DNA of 64,000 bases from an uncultured Prevotella sp. (GCA_900315835.1 ONAR01000004.1:18434-82433), one strand, 5' to 3'; numbered from the stretch's first letter, positions 41,857 to 52,122 are shown. The notes: a model not told the origin generated them from the sequence alone. Numbers and translations are program-made.

Positions 41857-43442
41857 TTCTCTTCCGCTTCCCACTCGTCCACGGTGTGCTTGTCTGCATC
41901 GAAACGTATGCCGACTTTCACCACCCGTCGGCCGTCGGTGAGGTAGGGCGTGGCATAGCCGCGGGCGTTGATTTGGTCGAGGGCATGGCGGGCCGTGTCG
42001 CCCACCTTCAGCTCCATCACGTAGATGGCGTCGGGCATGAGGATGACAATGTCCACGCGTCCGCCCGCCACCTTCACCTGCGTACGGGCATAGACGTTGA
42101 GCATGGAGAAGATGAGGTAAAACGTGTATTCGTAGAAGCCCTCCCTGGTGCTGGCCTCGGCGAGCTTCTTCCTGAAGCCCTCCACATAGGGTATGCCGGC
42201 AAGATACGACTGCATGTGCCGCATGGCAAGGTCGATGTCGCCCTGCCTGAGTGCTTTCCAGAACCTCGCGGCAAAGCCTATCTGCACGTCGCCGCTGTTC
42301 AGCCCCGTGTAGGTGGGCAGCAGGCCATAGATATATCCCACTCGCACCTCCTGGTTGGGGATGGCAAGGCGGTAGGCTTCCGTTTCGGGGTCGTAGTCCT
42401 TGATGGTGAGGTAGCCGCTCTGATAGAGCAGCGGCAGGGCATCTTTCATGTTCTCCGTAGGCTGGTCGAAGGCCGACTCCGGTACGTCGAGCGAGTCGAG
42501 CGAGGTGATGTCGGTGTGGAAATGCTGCATCTGCTTGATGAGGAAGGTGGGCGTGCCGGAGGCAAACCAGTAGTTGTTCAGCCTGCGGTGCAGGAAGCAG
42601 TTCAGCAGACTGAACGGGTTATAGACTTCAGGGGCTTCAGCGGCGAAATGGTAACCGTCGTAGCGCTGCTTGAGTTTATCGTGCATCTGCTCGGGCGTAA
42701 TCTTCAGGACGGCGGACATACGCTCCACATCGGGCCAAAGGGTGGTGCACAGCTCCTCCTCGGTAAAGCCGCAGATGGTAGAGAACTCCTTCTCCAAAGA
42801 GACATTCGCCAGGTTGTTGATGGTGGAGAAGATGCTCAGCTGCGAGAACTTTGTAATGCCGGTGATGAAGCAGAACTTGATATACTGTTCATTAGCTTTG
42901 AGCGGTACATAGAACTCCTGCATGACCTTGCGCATGGCATCGAGTGTCTCCTGGTTGTGAAGCACGTCGAGCAGGGGCGCGTCGTACTCGTCGATAATGA
43001 CCGCCACCTGCCGCCCCGTCTTCTCATAAAGCCTCCTGATTAGCGCGTCGAGTTTCTCTCCCGGTGTCACTTCTTCAGCATGGTCCTCATAAACGTCCAA
43101 CCGTCTCAACAGGAAAATCAGCGCCCGCTGGAGTTCCTGGGCTGAGGACTTCCCCTTGCAGATGCTCAGGTCGAGATGAATGACAGGATAGGGAGTCCAT
43201 TCCTTTTCAAGCGCCATGATTTTCAGTCCCTCAAACAACTCACGGTCGCCTTTGAAATACGATTCCAATGTCGACGTGAGCAGCGACTTGCCGAAGCGGC
43301 GCGGACGGCTCATGAAAACAAATGTGGCATAGTGTGCCAATTGCCATACAAGGTCGGTCTTATCGACATAGATAAAGCCTTCTTTGATAACCCTTTCAAA
43401 GGTCTGTATGCCTACCGGGTATTTTCTCATCGTCTGCTCCAT
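41844..43442 (-). CDS. AAA ATPase with C-terminal PD-(D/E)XK nuclease-like domain (DUF1703 type)
   Basis: 532 residues from the ATG at 43442; the next Met at 43430 (Met-Arg-Lys-Tyr-Pro-Val-Gly) is the more usual family start. N-terminal half is the AAA-ATPase-like domain: KYPVGIQTFERVIKEGFIYV, the family block SRPRRFGKSLLTS (phosphate loop) and IIDEYDAPLLD (Walker B-like). The C-terminal half has the nuclease-like core GGRVDIVILMPDAIYVMELK. These genes are highly amplified in gut Bacteroidales with unknown function. A nearly identical 3' half is present at 32.3-33.1 kb. The last codons (Glu-Asn-Val-Lys-Cys) are encoded by the TTCAACA heptad array. Confidence 0.87.
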   Translation of the reverse strand: MEQTMRKYPVGIQTFERVIKEGFIYVDKTDLVWQLAHYATFVFMSRPRRFGKSLLTSTLESYFKGDRELFEGLKIMALEKEWTPYPVIHLDLSICKGKSSAQELQRALIFLLRRLDVYEDHAEEVTPGEKLDALIRRLYEKTGRQVAVIIDEYDAPLLDVLHNQETLDAMRKVMQEFYVPLKANEQYIKFCFITGITKFSQLSIFSTINNLANVSLEKEFSTICGFTEEELCTTLWPDVERMSAVLKITPEQMHDKLKQRYDGYHFAAEAPEVYNPFSLLNCFLHRRLNNYWFASGTPTFLIKQMQHFHTDITSLDSLDVPESAFDQPTENMKDALPLLYQSGYLTIKDYDPETEAYRLAIPNQEVRVGYIYGLLPTYTGLNSGDVQIGFAARFWKALRQGDIDLAMRHMQSYLAGIPYVEGFRKKLAEASTREGFYEYTFYLIFSMLNVYARTQVKVAGGRVDIVILMPDAIYVMELKVGDTARHALDQINARGYATPYLTDGRRVVKVGIRFDADKHTVDEWEAEENVKC

Positions 43443-43466
43443 AATGCGTTCATCTGGTTTCTCTTG

Positions 43467-43474
43467 CAAAAATA
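43467..43474 (-). promoter_or_regulatory. Promoter -7 element of the ATPase gene
   Basis: Minus-strand TATTTTTGC fits TAnnTTTG; predicted start near 43459, which excludes the open frame's first Met at 43469. Confidence 0.5.
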
Positions 43475-43680
43475 GGCAAACTTTTCCGTATTGGCAAATC
43501 AGTGTGAGAAAAAAGTTACTGCCGGCAACGTCGAAGGTGGCAGTATTTCACGTGAAGTACTCGTGCGGGATGGCTGAGGCCCCCTGCCCATCGCGCATAT
43601 TTCACACTTTTTAACTACGTGTGTCGTCCATTTCATCCGTCAGCATGGTGAACAAACCCTGAAAAGGGGACTAAGACGTA

Positions 43681-44688
43681 ATGGAAAGAACCAGCATACA
43701 GAAAATCATCCGCCTGTGGTTAGGCCGTCAGACGCGCCAGCGCGACGAGCAAGCCTTGAAGACGTGGCTTGTCAGCAGCAAAGATGCTGACGAGAAGCGC
43801 GAGGCATGCTTCGGCGAATGGCAGCAGATGAATGTTGCCGGCGACCCGAAGGCTACCCGTGAGGCGCTCAGTCGCTTCCAGGAGCGGCGCGATGCGTATG
43901 AGGACCGGCTGCAACGGCGCCGTCGGCTCATGCGCGTGTTGCGCGTGGCGGCTTCAGTGGCCCTGCTCGTCGTATGCGGCACCGCCATCTGGTTCGGTTC
44001 CTTACATTATTATCATTCCGGCGACACCAAGCTTGCCGAGCTGATCGTGCCTGAGGACGGCCTCGACAGCGTCACACTCTCCGACGGCACCAGGGTCTAT
44101 GTCAACGGCGGCACCGCGCTCTACTACCCCAAGTCGTTCAACAAGCGGCTCGGCACGCGTGACGTCTACCTCTTGGGCGAGGCCAACTTCACCGTGGCCA
44201 AGGACAGGCGGCACCCGTTCATCGTGCATGCCGGCCGGCTGAACGTGCAGGCCGTCGGCACGAAGTTCAACGTCAGGGCCTATCCCGGCAGCGACAGCAT
44301 CGTCACCACCATGGAGGAGGGACTCATCAAGGTGTACGACGGCAAGATGACCGCCCTGATGCGGCCCAGCGACCAGATGGTCTATCGGCGCGGCCTGCGC
44401 AAGGTGAGCATGGGCCGCGTGACCAACATCGCCCAGGTGACCAGCTGGACGCAGGGCGACCTCGATTTCAACAACTCGTCGCTGACCGACATTGTCAATG
44501 CCATCAGCCGACACTATAATGTCGACATCGCGTTCGACTATGCCGTTGACCCCAATAAGCGCTTCACGATGTCATTCCGGCACAACGAGCCGCTGAGAAG
44601 CGTCCTCGACGTGATTGTGCTTATGGGCAACGACCTGCATTACACCGTCAGCGGCCGCCTGGTAACGTTCTACCACGGCTCACGCTGA
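43681..44688 (+). CDS. FecR family anti-sigma factor
   Basis: 335-residue inner-membrane regulator that normally relays an outer-membrane TonB receptor signal to an ECF sigma factor. N-terminal cytoplasmic part (1-78) is the sigma-binding domain with RLWLGRQTRQRDEQALKTWL; a single membrane span follows at about 82-103; the periplasmic FecR domain (about 115-215) has VYVNGGTALYYPKSF, LLGEANFTVAKD and FIVHAGRLNVQAVGTKFNVR; the C-terminal DUF4974 domain (SLTDIVNAISRHYNVDIAF) resembles an STN fold. Usually the sigma gene lies directly upstream, but here there is none. The STN-bearing SusC gene follows 154 bases downstream. Confidence 0.93.
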   Translation: MERTSIQKIIRLWLGRQTRQRDEQALKTWLVSSKDADEKREACFGEWQQMNVAGDPKATREALSRFQERRDAYEDRLQRRRRLMRVLRVAASVALLVVCGTAIWFGSLHYYHSGDTKLAELIVPEDGLDSVTLSDGTRVYVNGGTALYYPKSFNKRLGTRDVYLLGEANFTVAKDRRHPFIVHAGRLNVQAVGTKFNVRAYPGSDSIVTTMEEGLIKVYDGKMTALMRPSDQMVYRRGLRKVSMGRVTNIAQVTSWTQGDLDFNNSSLTDIVNAISRHYNVDIAFDYAVDPNKRFTMSFRHNEPLRSVLDVIVLMGNDLHYTVSGRLVTFYHGSR

Positions 44689-44842
44689 CAATCGCTTCAA
44701 ATCTTCAATATGCCGCTACGGCACACCCCTCTGACCTGCACCCCAATCTTGCTAACGCCCCGCCCACTGACACCCCTCAGTGAGGTCTTATATCAGAATA
44801 GAGTTTAAATTATATACATTAATTGTCCTAAAAACTATCAAG

Positions 44843-47800
44843 ATGAAGAAAAGCAAATTGCCTTTGGGCAAAAGAAGCTTGACTACTGCTTTCGCCTTGA
44901 TGTTGACGCTTTCGGTAACCTACGGACAGAAGCAGGTCATCCAGCTTCCGGCCCGTCAGGTCACTGTGCAGCAGACCATTAAGGCCATCGAGCAGCAGAC
45001 CAAGATGTCGGTTGACTACGAACAGGGTAAGATCAACCTGCAGAAGAAAGTCACCTTCTCCAATCAGAAGCAAAGTCTGGCCAACGTCCTCAACCGGATG
45101 TTGGAAGGCACGGGCATGGCGTATGACATCAACCAGCGCCACATCGTGCTGCGCCAGTCGGAGGGCCGCCGCACTACTTCCCCCGTTTCACATCAGGGCC
45201 GCAAGGGTAAGGCCATCAAGGTCACCGGCCACGTGGTCGATGCCTCTGGCGAGCCTCTGGTTGGCGTGAGCGTGAAGGGCCAGAACAGCGGCAATATCGG
45301 CGTGACCGATGTTGACGGCAATTTCCGTATGGATGCCCAGGAGGGCGAGCCGCTGCTGCTTTCGTATGTCGGATTTGCCGACAAGAGCGTGAAGGCCAAC
45401 GGCTCTGAGCTCAACGTCACCATGGAGGAAGACAACAAGGTGCTCAACGAAGTGGTGGTGACCGCCCTCGGTATCAAGAAGGAAGCCAAGTCACTGTCAT
45501 ACAACGTGCAGCAGCTCAACTCCGACGCCGTGACCACCGTGAAGGACGCCAACTTCGTCAACTCCCTCAGCGGTAAGGTCGCCGGTGTGCAGATCAACGC
45601 CAGCTCGTCGGGTATCGGCGGTGCCTCGCGTGTGGTGATGCGTGGTGTGAAGTCAATCAACGGCAACAACAACGTGCTCTATGTGATTGACGGTATCCCC
45701 ATGACCGACGTGCAGGGCGACCAGCCCTCAACGATGTACGACGGCTCCGGTTCCACCGGTGATGCCATCTCCAACATCAACCCCGACGATATCGAGTCCA
45801 TCTCAGTGCTCTCCGGTCCTTCGGCTGCAGCCCTCTATGGTAGTGAGGCCAGCAACGGTGTCATCCTCGTCACCACGAAGAAGGGTAGAGAGGGCCGCCT
45901 CGACGTCACCTATACCGGCAGCTTCCAGTTCTCGCATCCCCTCGTGATGCCTAAGTTCCAGAACACTTACGGTCAGACCTCGACCGGCAGCTTCGACAGC
46001 TGGGGCAGCAAGCTCGCTGAGCCTTCCGACTACGATCCCGCCGACTTCTTCCAGACCTCGACCAACTTCTCCAACTCCGTGGCCCTCTCTACCGGCACGA
46101 AGAACAATCAGACTTATTTCTCGTTGGGCTCCAACAATGCGCAGGGACTCATCCACAACAACGACTACGACCGCTACAACCTGAGCGTGCGCAACACCAG
46201 CAAGTTCCTCAACGACAAGCTCACCCTTGACCTCAGCTATATGCTCTCCACGGTCAAGGAGCAGAACATGATATCGCAGGGCCAGTACTTCAACCCGCTC
46301 TACGCCCTCTATCTCTTCCCTCCAGGGTCCGACTTCAATGCCGTGAAATACTTTGAGCGCTACGATGCCGACCGCAACTTCCCCGTGCAGTACTGGCCGT
46401 GGGGCGACATGAGCATGAGCATGCAGAACCCCTACTGGACAACCGAGCGCGACAAGTTTGTAAACCACAAGGAGCGCCATATCTTCACCGCCTCGCTGAA
46501 GTATGACATCGCACCCTGGATAAGCCTCACCGGCCGTGTGAAGTACGACCGCAACGACGACCGCTATGAGAAGAAATATGCCGCCAGCACCATCAACCAG
46601 TTTGCCCACAGCGACACCGGCTTCTATGGTCTGACCCATCAGAACACCCGTCAGTACTATGCTGAGGCCTTCGCCAACATCAACAAGTACTTCGACCAGG
46701 AGCGCTGGAACATCACGGCTACCATAGGTACGAGCTACGACCAGCGCAACCTTGACAGGGACGGCTGGGAAGGCCCGCTGGCAAAGGTGCCAAACCTCTT
46801 CACCGTGAGCAACGTGCTGACCACCGACCCCAATACCAAGCACAACCAGAGCGGCTATGAGACGCGCAAGATGGGCCTCTATGGCAGCGCGCAGCTCGGC
46901 TACCGCTCTATGGCTTACCTCGACGTCACCGCGCGCAACGACTGGTCGTCGAAGCTCGCCGGCGCACAGAAGAGCTTCTTCTATTGGAGCGCCGGTATCT
47001 CCGGCATCTGGACCGAGATCTTCCCGCAGATCAAGAGCGACAACTACCTCAACTACTTCAAGACCCGCATCAGCTACTCTGAGGTGGGTAACGACCCGAC
47101 CGACCCCTTCCTGACGATGACCACCTATCCCGTGACCAACGCAGGTCCCTCGACGTCGACCTTCAAGAAGAACTCCGACCTCACCGCTGAGCGCACCAAG
47201 TCGTGGGAGGCTGGTATCGACCTCGTGCTCTTCCGCAACAAGCTGCGCATCAACGCCACGCTTTATCACTCACGCACCTACAACCAGTTCTTCAACATCA
47301 AGTTGCCCGAGACCTCCGGTTACACCAACATGTGGGTCAACGGCGGACGTGTTGACAACAAGGGTGTTGAGTTGACCGCACGCTTCAACCAGCCCCTCGG
47401 CCCCGTCGACTGGGAGACCTACATGACGTGGACCCTCAACCGCAACAAGGTGAAGAAGCTCATCACCAACTATGTTGACCCTGAGAGCGGCGAGACCTAC
47501 AGCCTTGGCCAGATGGACCTCGGCGGCTTCAACGGCGTTCGCCAGACCATCACCGAAGGCGGAACGCTCGGCGACTTCTATGTGCGCACGCTGAAGACCG
47601 ATGAGCGCGGCGGCTACTACATCGACACGCAGAACTACAACGTCGTGCCCACGGCCAACGAATATAAATATGCCGGCACCACGCTGCCCAACTACAACCT
47701 CTCTTGGGGTAACACGTTCGGCTGGAAGGGCTTCCACCTCGGCTTCCTGTTCACCTACCGCAACGGCGGCCGCGTGGTATCGCTCACCCAGAGCCTCATG

Positions 47801-48184
47801 GATGCCTACGGCACCTCACAGGCCTCGGCCGACGCCCGCGACAATGGCGGTGTCGATCTGCAGGGCTTCAAGATTGACGCCCACAACTACTACACCACCG
47901 TGGCAAGCTCCACCTCGACCATTGCCTCGCAGTATGTGTACAGCGCCACCAACCTGCGCCTGCAGGAACTGAGCTTCGGCTACGACGTGCCCGTCAACAA
48001 GTGGGTATCGTGGATCCACGGCTTCAACGTGAGCTTCGTGGCCCACAACCTCTGGATGATCTACAACAAGGCACCGTTCGATCCTGAAATGACCGCCAGC
48101 ACCGGCACCTACAACCAGGGCATCGACTACTTCATGCAGCCGAGCCTGCGCACCATGGGCTTCTCGGTTAAAGTTAAGTTCTAA
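44843..48184 (+). CDS. SusC/RagA family TonB-dependent transporter with STN domain
   Basis: 1113-residue outer-membrane glycan importer. The start at 44843 gives a signal peptide (TTAFALMLTLSVTYGQ). Domains: STN signalling domain (about 30-105, QTIKAIEQQTKMSVDYEQGK), CarboxypepD-reg-like domain (about 130-210, GHVVDASGEPLVGVSVKGQN), plug with SGKVAGVQINASSSGIGGAS and IDGIPMTDV, and a long barrel ending in GFSVKVKF. The STN domain means the transporter signals to a FecR/ECF-sigma pair; FecR is directly upstream. SusD-like lipoprotein gene follows after 17 bases. Antisense frames inside are artefacts of high GC. Confidence 0.96.
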   Translation: MKKSKLPLGKRSLTTAFALMLTLSVTYGQKQVIQLPARQVTVQQTIKAIEQQTKMSVDYEQGKINLQKKVTFSNQKQSLANVLNRMLEGTGMAYDINQRHIVLRQSEGRRTTSPVSHQGRKGKAIKVTGHVVDASGEPLVGVSVKGQNSGNIGVTDVDGNFRMDAQEGEPLLLSYVGFADKSVKANGSELNVTMEEDNKVLNEVVVTALGIKKEAKSLSYNVQQLNSDAVTTVKDANFVNSLSGKVAGVQINASSSGIGGASRVVMRGVKSINGNNNVLYVIDGIPMTDVQGDQPSTMYDGSGSTGDAISNINPDDIESISVLSGPSAAALYGSEASNGVILVTTKKGREGRLDVTYTGSFQFSHPLVMPKFQNTYGQTSTGSFDSWGSKLAEPSDYDPADFFQTSTNFSNSVALSTGTKNNQTYFSLGSNNAQGLIHNNDYDRYNLSVRNTSKFLNDKLTLDLSYMLSTVKEQNMISQGQYFNPLYALYLFPPGSDFNAVKYFERYDADRNFPVQYWPWGDMSMSMQNPYWTTERDKFVNHKERHIFTASLKYDIAPWISLTGRVKYDRNDDRYEKKYAASTINQFAHSDTGFYGLTHQNTRQYYAEAFANINKYFDQERWNITATIGTSYDQRNLDRDGWEGPLAKVPNLFTVSNVLTTDPNTKHNQSGYETRKMGLYGSAQLGYRSMAYLDVTARNDWSSKLAGAQKSFFYWSAGISGIWTEIFPQIKSDNYLNYFKTRISYSEVGNDPTDPFLTMTTYPVTNAGPSTSTFKKNSDLTAERTKSWEAGIDLVLFRNKLRINATLYHSRTYNQFFNIKLPETSGYTNMWVNGGRVDNKGVELTARFNQPLGPVDWETYMTWTLNRNKVKKLITNYVDPESGETYSLGQMDLGGFNGVRQTITEGGTLGDFYVRTLKTDERGGYYIDTQNYNVVPTANEYKYAGTTLPNYNLSWGNTFGWKGFHLGFLFTYRNGGRVVSLTQSLMDAYGTSQASADARDNGGVDLQGFKIDAHNYYTTVASSTSTIASQYVYSATNLRLQELSFGYDVPVNKWVSWIHGFNVSFVAHNLWMIYNKAPFDPEMTASTGTYNQGIDYFMQPSLRTMGFSVKVKF

Positions 48185-48201
48185 ATAAGCAACACCATAT
48201 T

Positions 48202-49812
48202 ATGAAATCAATCATCAAATATACGTTCCTCGGTGCGCTCACGCTGATGGCTGCCACAGCCTGCACGGATAACTTCGAGGACATCAACACCAATCCTCAC
48301 GAGGCTACTGAGGACATGTTAGAGAAGGACGGTCTGAAGACCGGCTCGTTCTTCTCGCAAATGGTTGTACGCATGATTCCCTTCACGGCGGGCGGCGTAC
48401 AGGACGACAGCTACGGTTCGACGGGTTCCTACCAGCACTTCCAGGGTTTGAATGCCGACTGGTATTCAGGCTACATCGGCGCTACTGGCACTTGGAAGAG
48501 CAGTGTGCACAACGGCTGCTACTCCTTCTCGCAGGAGTGGGGCAACTCTATGTATAAGCAGTGCTTCACCCAGATTATGCCGGCTTGGCAGAACCTGGCC
48601 AAGAACGCCATTGAGATGAACCAGCCGCAGGTGAAGGCCTTAGGCGACGTGGTCAAGGTGCTTGCCATGCACCGCGTGACCGACTACTACGGCCCCATTC
48701 CCTACACCTCATTTAAACAAGGTAATGTCAACGCCAAGTTCGACTCGCAGGAGACCATCTACAAGCGCTTCTTCGAGGAGCTCGACAGCGCCATCGATGT
48801 GCTTACGCCGTATGCACAGTCGGGTGCGAAGATTATGTCGAAGTACGACTACGTCTATGAGGGCGATGCCCTGAAATGGACCAAGCTCGCCAACACGCTG
48901 CGCCTGCGTCTGGCCCTGCGCGTGGTCTATGTTGACCCCACGCTGGCTAAGACCGAGGGCGAGAAGTCGGCTGCCTCACCCGTTGGCTTCCTCGAGGCTG
49001 CCAGCGACGACGCCGAGATTGTCAGCACTGCCATCTCACTGATGAACCCGCTCTATGAGCAGGCTTACTCCTGGGGTGAGGAGCGCATGAGCGCTACGAT
49101 GGACTCCTATCTGAACGGTTTGAAGGATCCCCGTCTGAGCAAATACTTCAAGGAGGCTGCCGACGGCGGCTACCATGGTGTGCGTCAGGGCGCCGATGTC
49201 AATGCCGACAAGGACAGCTACCGCGGTTCGAAGATTTCCAATCTCAACCTCACCGCCATCTCGCCCATCTATCTGATGAAGGCTTCCGAGAGCTACTTCC
49301 TCCGCGCTGAGGCTGCGCTCCGCGGCTGGAGCATGGGCGGTACGGCCAAGGACTTCTATGAGAACGGTGTGAAGGTCGCCTTCACCGAGAGCGGCGCCGA
49401 CGGCGCTGAGTCGTATCTGAGCAACAGCACCGACCAGCCTGCCGCCTACACCGACAATACCGGCCACGGCAACGACTACCAGCAGCCCAGCACCATCACG
49501 GTGAAGTGGGACGACAATGCCGACTTCGAGACCAACCTCGAGCGCATCATCACGCAGAAGTGGATTGCCAACTGGCCCATCAGCCCCGAGGCTTGGGCTG
49601 AGTATCGCCGTACCGGTTATCCGAAGGTGATGCCCGTGGTGCGCAACATGAGCGGCGGCACCATCGACAGCAATCTCGGTATCCGTCGTATGCCTTATCC
49701 CTCTACGCTCTATGAGACCAATGCCGAGGCCGTACAGGGTGGCGTCAAGCTGCTTGGCGGTGCCGACAACGGTGGCACTAAACTCTGGTGGGACAAGAAT
49801 CCTAATCATTAA
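48202..49812 (+). CDS. SusD/RagB-like glycan-binding lipoprotein
   Basis: 536-residue surface lipoprotein; the lipobox is in LGALTLMAATACTDNF with lipidated Cys near residue 21. It starts with the SusD-like_2 pattern DNFEDINTNPHEATEDML and has the tetratricopeptide-type helical blocks YDYVYEGDALKWTKLANTLR and ESYFLRAEAALRGW, then the C-terminal IITQKWIANWPISPEAWAEY segment, all typical of the RagB/SusD_2 family. It caps the SusC barrel and captures glycan. Downstream of SusC by 17 bases and upstream of the GH18-like gene by 30 bases. Confidence 0.93.
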   Translation: MKSIIKYTFLGALTLMAATACTDNFEDINTNPHEATEDMLEKDGLKTGSFFSQMVVRMIPFTAGGVQDDSYGSTGSYQHFQGLNADWYSGYIGATGTWKSSVHNGCYSFSQEWGNSMYKQCFTQIMPAWQNLAKNAIEMNQPQVKALGDVVKVLAMHRVTDYYGPIPYTSFKQGNVNAKFDSQETIYKRFFEELDSAIDVLTPYAQSGAKIMSKYDYVYEGDALKWTKLANTLRLRLALRVVYVDPTLAKTEGEKSAASPVGFLEAASDDAEIVSTAISLMNPLYEQAYSWGEERMSATMDSYLNGLKDPRLSKYFKEAADGGYHGVRQGADVNADKDSYRGSKISNLNLTAISPIYLMKASESYFLRAEAALRGWSMGGTAKDFYENGVKVAFTESGADGAESYLSNSTDQPAAYTDNTGHGNDYQQPSTITVKWDDNADFETNLERIITQKWIANWPISPEAWAEYRRTGYPKVMPVVRNMSGGTIDSNLGIRRMPYPSTLYETNAEAVQGGVKLLGGADNGGTKLWWDKNPNH

Positions 49813-49842
49813 TCATTATCCAAACAAAACGAAGTAATCATT

Positions 49843-50853
49843 ATGAAACTATCATATTTCATTGGTTTGGCTGCCCTTACGACACTCGCCGTATCGTCGC
49901 TCACCAGCTGCGATACCGACGCCGAGGCCGTTGACGTGCAGACGTTGACCACATACGATGCCCAATATTACGCCAACCTGAGGGCCTTCAAGCAGAGCCC
50001 TCACGAGATAAGCTACTGCTACTACGCCGCTTGGGCTCCACCAGAGGGCTCCACCGGCGCCAAGGATACGAAGTCGTGGGGTGAGAAGTTCATGGGCCTG
50101 CCCGACTCGCTCGACATCGTCAACCTCTGGATGGGTCTGCCCGATCAGGCTACCCAGCCCGTTGCCTACGCCGACATGGTGGAGACCCGTGAGAAGAAGG
50201 GCACACGCTTCGTCTTCCACGCCGATGCCTCCAACTACAACCACGCTTTCTGGTATCGCGACTCTGCGCTCAACGTGCGTCAGGATAGCGTCATCAACCT
50301 GCGTCAGAATGCCTCTGAGGAAGCCATCCGCGCCTACGCCCGTTGGGTTGTCGATACGGTGGTCAACAACAACCTCGACGGTGTCGACTTCGACTGCGAG
50401 GGCTGGAGCGGCAGCAATGTGCGCATCGCTGTCGACGAGTGCAACAAGTACTTCGGCCCCGAGGGCAAGTGGCCCGAGAAGCTCATCATCATCGACTACT
50501 TCGGCGGCTATCCCGGCGGTGTCAATGAGGACCAGCTCGACTGGATTATCAAGCAGGCTTACAGTGGGCAGGGCGCCGGTGTGGGTGCCAGCGGCCCCGA
50601 CGAGAAGACCGTCTATTGCGAGTCGTTCGGTCAGAACCACGACGGCGGTCAGATTGAGTACTATGCCCTGTGGGAGCCCGGAAACGGCAAGCATAAGGGT
50701 GGCTGCGGCGCGTTCTACATCGACCACAACTATTCCAACACCACCCAGCACAAGTATTATCCCGACGGGACACCGGACAACTCAAGGGACGACCAGCCCT
50801 ACAGTGCCTTCCGCCGCGCCATTCAGATTATGAACCCGGCAATGCATAAATAA
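49843..50853 (+). CDS. GH18-like lipoprotein hydrolase (endo-beta-N-acetylglucosaminidase type)
   Basis: 336-residue lipoprotein (LAVSSLTSCDTD, Cys near residue 23). The GH18 catalytic signature DxxDxDxE is intact as D179-G-V-D182-F-D184-C-E186, with Glu186 as the acid. Preceding strands are CYYAAWAPPEG and DIVNLWMG, and FVFHADASNY. Many SusC/D-linked GH18-like proteins lose the acid and become binders, but this one keeps it, so cleavage of the chitobiose core of N-glycans is likely. Flanked by SusD-like and DUF1735 genes, an order known from the N-glycan loci of Bacteroides. Confidence 0.85.
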   Translation: MKLSYFIGLAALTTLAVSSLTSCDTDAEAVDVQTLTTYDAQYYANLRAFKQSPHEISYCYYAAWAPPEGSTGAKDTKSWGEKFMGLPDSLDIVNLWMGLPDQATQPVAYADMVETREKKGTRFVFHADASNYNHAFWYRDSALNVRQDSVINLRQNASEEAIRAYARWVVDTVVNNNLDGVDFDCEGWSGSNVRIAVDECNKYFGPEGKWPEKLIIIDYFGGYPGGVNEDQLDWIIKQAYSGQGAGVGASGPDEKTVYCESFGQNHDGGQIEYYALWEPGNGKHKGGCGAFYIDHNYSNTTQHKYYPDGTPDNSRDDQPYSAFRRAIQIMNPAMHK

Positions 50854-50874
50854 ACCATTATCGAACAATAGATT

Positions 50875-52110
50875 ATGAAAAAGATATTTCAATTGCTTAG
50901 CGTGGCCGCAGTTGCCGTGAGCTCGCTTGCCCTGACCGGTTGCGCCGAGGGCGACGACTTCAACTACGACCGCAATGGACTTCTCATCACGGGCACCGAG
51001 AGCACGCCCCTGCAGAAGTTCGTCGTTGAGGACACGCCTGCCAGTTACCCCATCACCGTGTCGTCAACCAAGAAGGTGGACAGTGATGTCAACCTGACCG
51101 TCGCCATCGACACCTCGCTCGTGGCCGAATACAATGCCAAGAACGGTACCAACTTCTACGCCATTCCCGCTGGAGCCGCCAAGCTCGACAACACGTCGCT
51201 GACCATCAAGGCCGGTACGGCCATCTCGACGGCAGCCAATGTGGAGATGACGAGCACCGATGCCTTCCAGGAGGGCCGCACCTATATGATTCCGGTGACC
51301 ATCACCAATGCCAAGGGTGGCTCTGAGGATGTGATTGAGGCTTCGCGCACCATCTATCTCCGCATCAGCCGCATCATCAACTTCTATTCGCTCGAGAACA
51401 ACTATCAGGCATCGAGCAACTTCGTCTTCGACGACAGCAAGGCCGTTGACCTGCCCAAGTACACCATCGAGTTCAAGATTTATCCTTACAGCCTCGGTAC
51501 GGGTACAGCCTCGGACAACCAGATTCAGCGTGTGCTGTCGGTTGAGGGCAAGAATGAGGAAAACGCCAACATGTTCCGCTTCGGTGAGTCGGGTACGGCT
51601 AAGAACTGCCTGCAGTGGATTCTCCCCGGCGGCAAGGCCTTCTCGTCAACGCTGTTCGCCAACAACCGCTGGTATCTCGTCAGCTGCACCTACGACGGCA
51701 ACGACTACGTGATGTACGTCGATGGCGTGCAAGATGCAAAGACCTCGAGCCCCGGTAAGGTGATGCGCTTCCAGCGCTTCGAGCTCGGCATGTCGTGGGG
51801 TGGCTACAACAGTGGTCAGTTCTTCCACGGCCGTATCTGCGAGGTGCGCGTGTGGAACCGTGTGCTACAGTCCAGTGAGATTCAGGGTGGCATCGCCGGT
51901 GTTGACCCGAAGTCGAACGGACTCGTGGCCTACTGGAAGATGAATCAGGCCAGTGGCACCACCATCCTCGACGTTACCGGCAACGGCTACGACATGGATT
52001 GGACGAAGTCGCAGCGCGACATCAACGAGAGCGGCAAGCTCACCGCTACGCCCGATGCTGCCAACTACATCAAGTTCGTCAAGGATGAAAAGAACAAAGT
52101 ATCACAGTAA
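50875..52110 (+). CDS. DUF1735 + LamG surface lipoprotein
   Basis: 411-residue lipoprotein (signal AVAVSSLALTGCAEGDDF). A DUF1735-type domain (about 35-150, YPITVSSTKKVDSDVNLTVA and VAEYNAKNGTNFYAIPA) is followed by a LamG/concanavalin-like domain (about 180-350, EFKIYPYSLG, WYLVSCTYDGNDYVMYVDGV, RICEVRVWNRVLQSSEI). Likely a cell-surface glycan-binding accessory of the locus. The start is 21 bases after the GH18-like gene, and the next gene follows after 12 bases. Confidence 0.88.
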   Translation: MKKIFQLLSVAAVAVSSLALTGCAEGDDFNYDRNGLLITGTESTPLQKFVVEDTPASYPITVSSTKKVDSDVNLTVAIDTSLVAEYNAKNGTNFYAIPAGAAKLDNTSLTIKAGTAISTAANVEMTSTDAFQEGRTYMIPVTITNAKGGSEDVIEASRTIYLRISRIINFYSLENNYQASSNFVFDDSKAVDLPKYTIEFKIYPYSLGTGTASDNQIQRVLSVEGKNEENANMFRFGESGTAKNCLQWILPGGKAFSSTLFANNRWYLVSCTYDGNDYVMYVDGVQDAKTSSPGKVMRFQRFELGMSWGGYNSGQFFHGRICEVRVWNRVLQSSEIQGGIAGVDPKSNGLVAYWKMNQASGTTILDVTGNGYDMDWTKSQRDINESGKLTATPDAANYIKFVKDEKNKVSQ

Positions 52111-52122
52111 AGACGAAACGCT

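Noticed and set aside
45803-47269. 488-codon open frame on the minus strand
   Set aside because: Antisense of susC, without signal peptide, motif or promoter.
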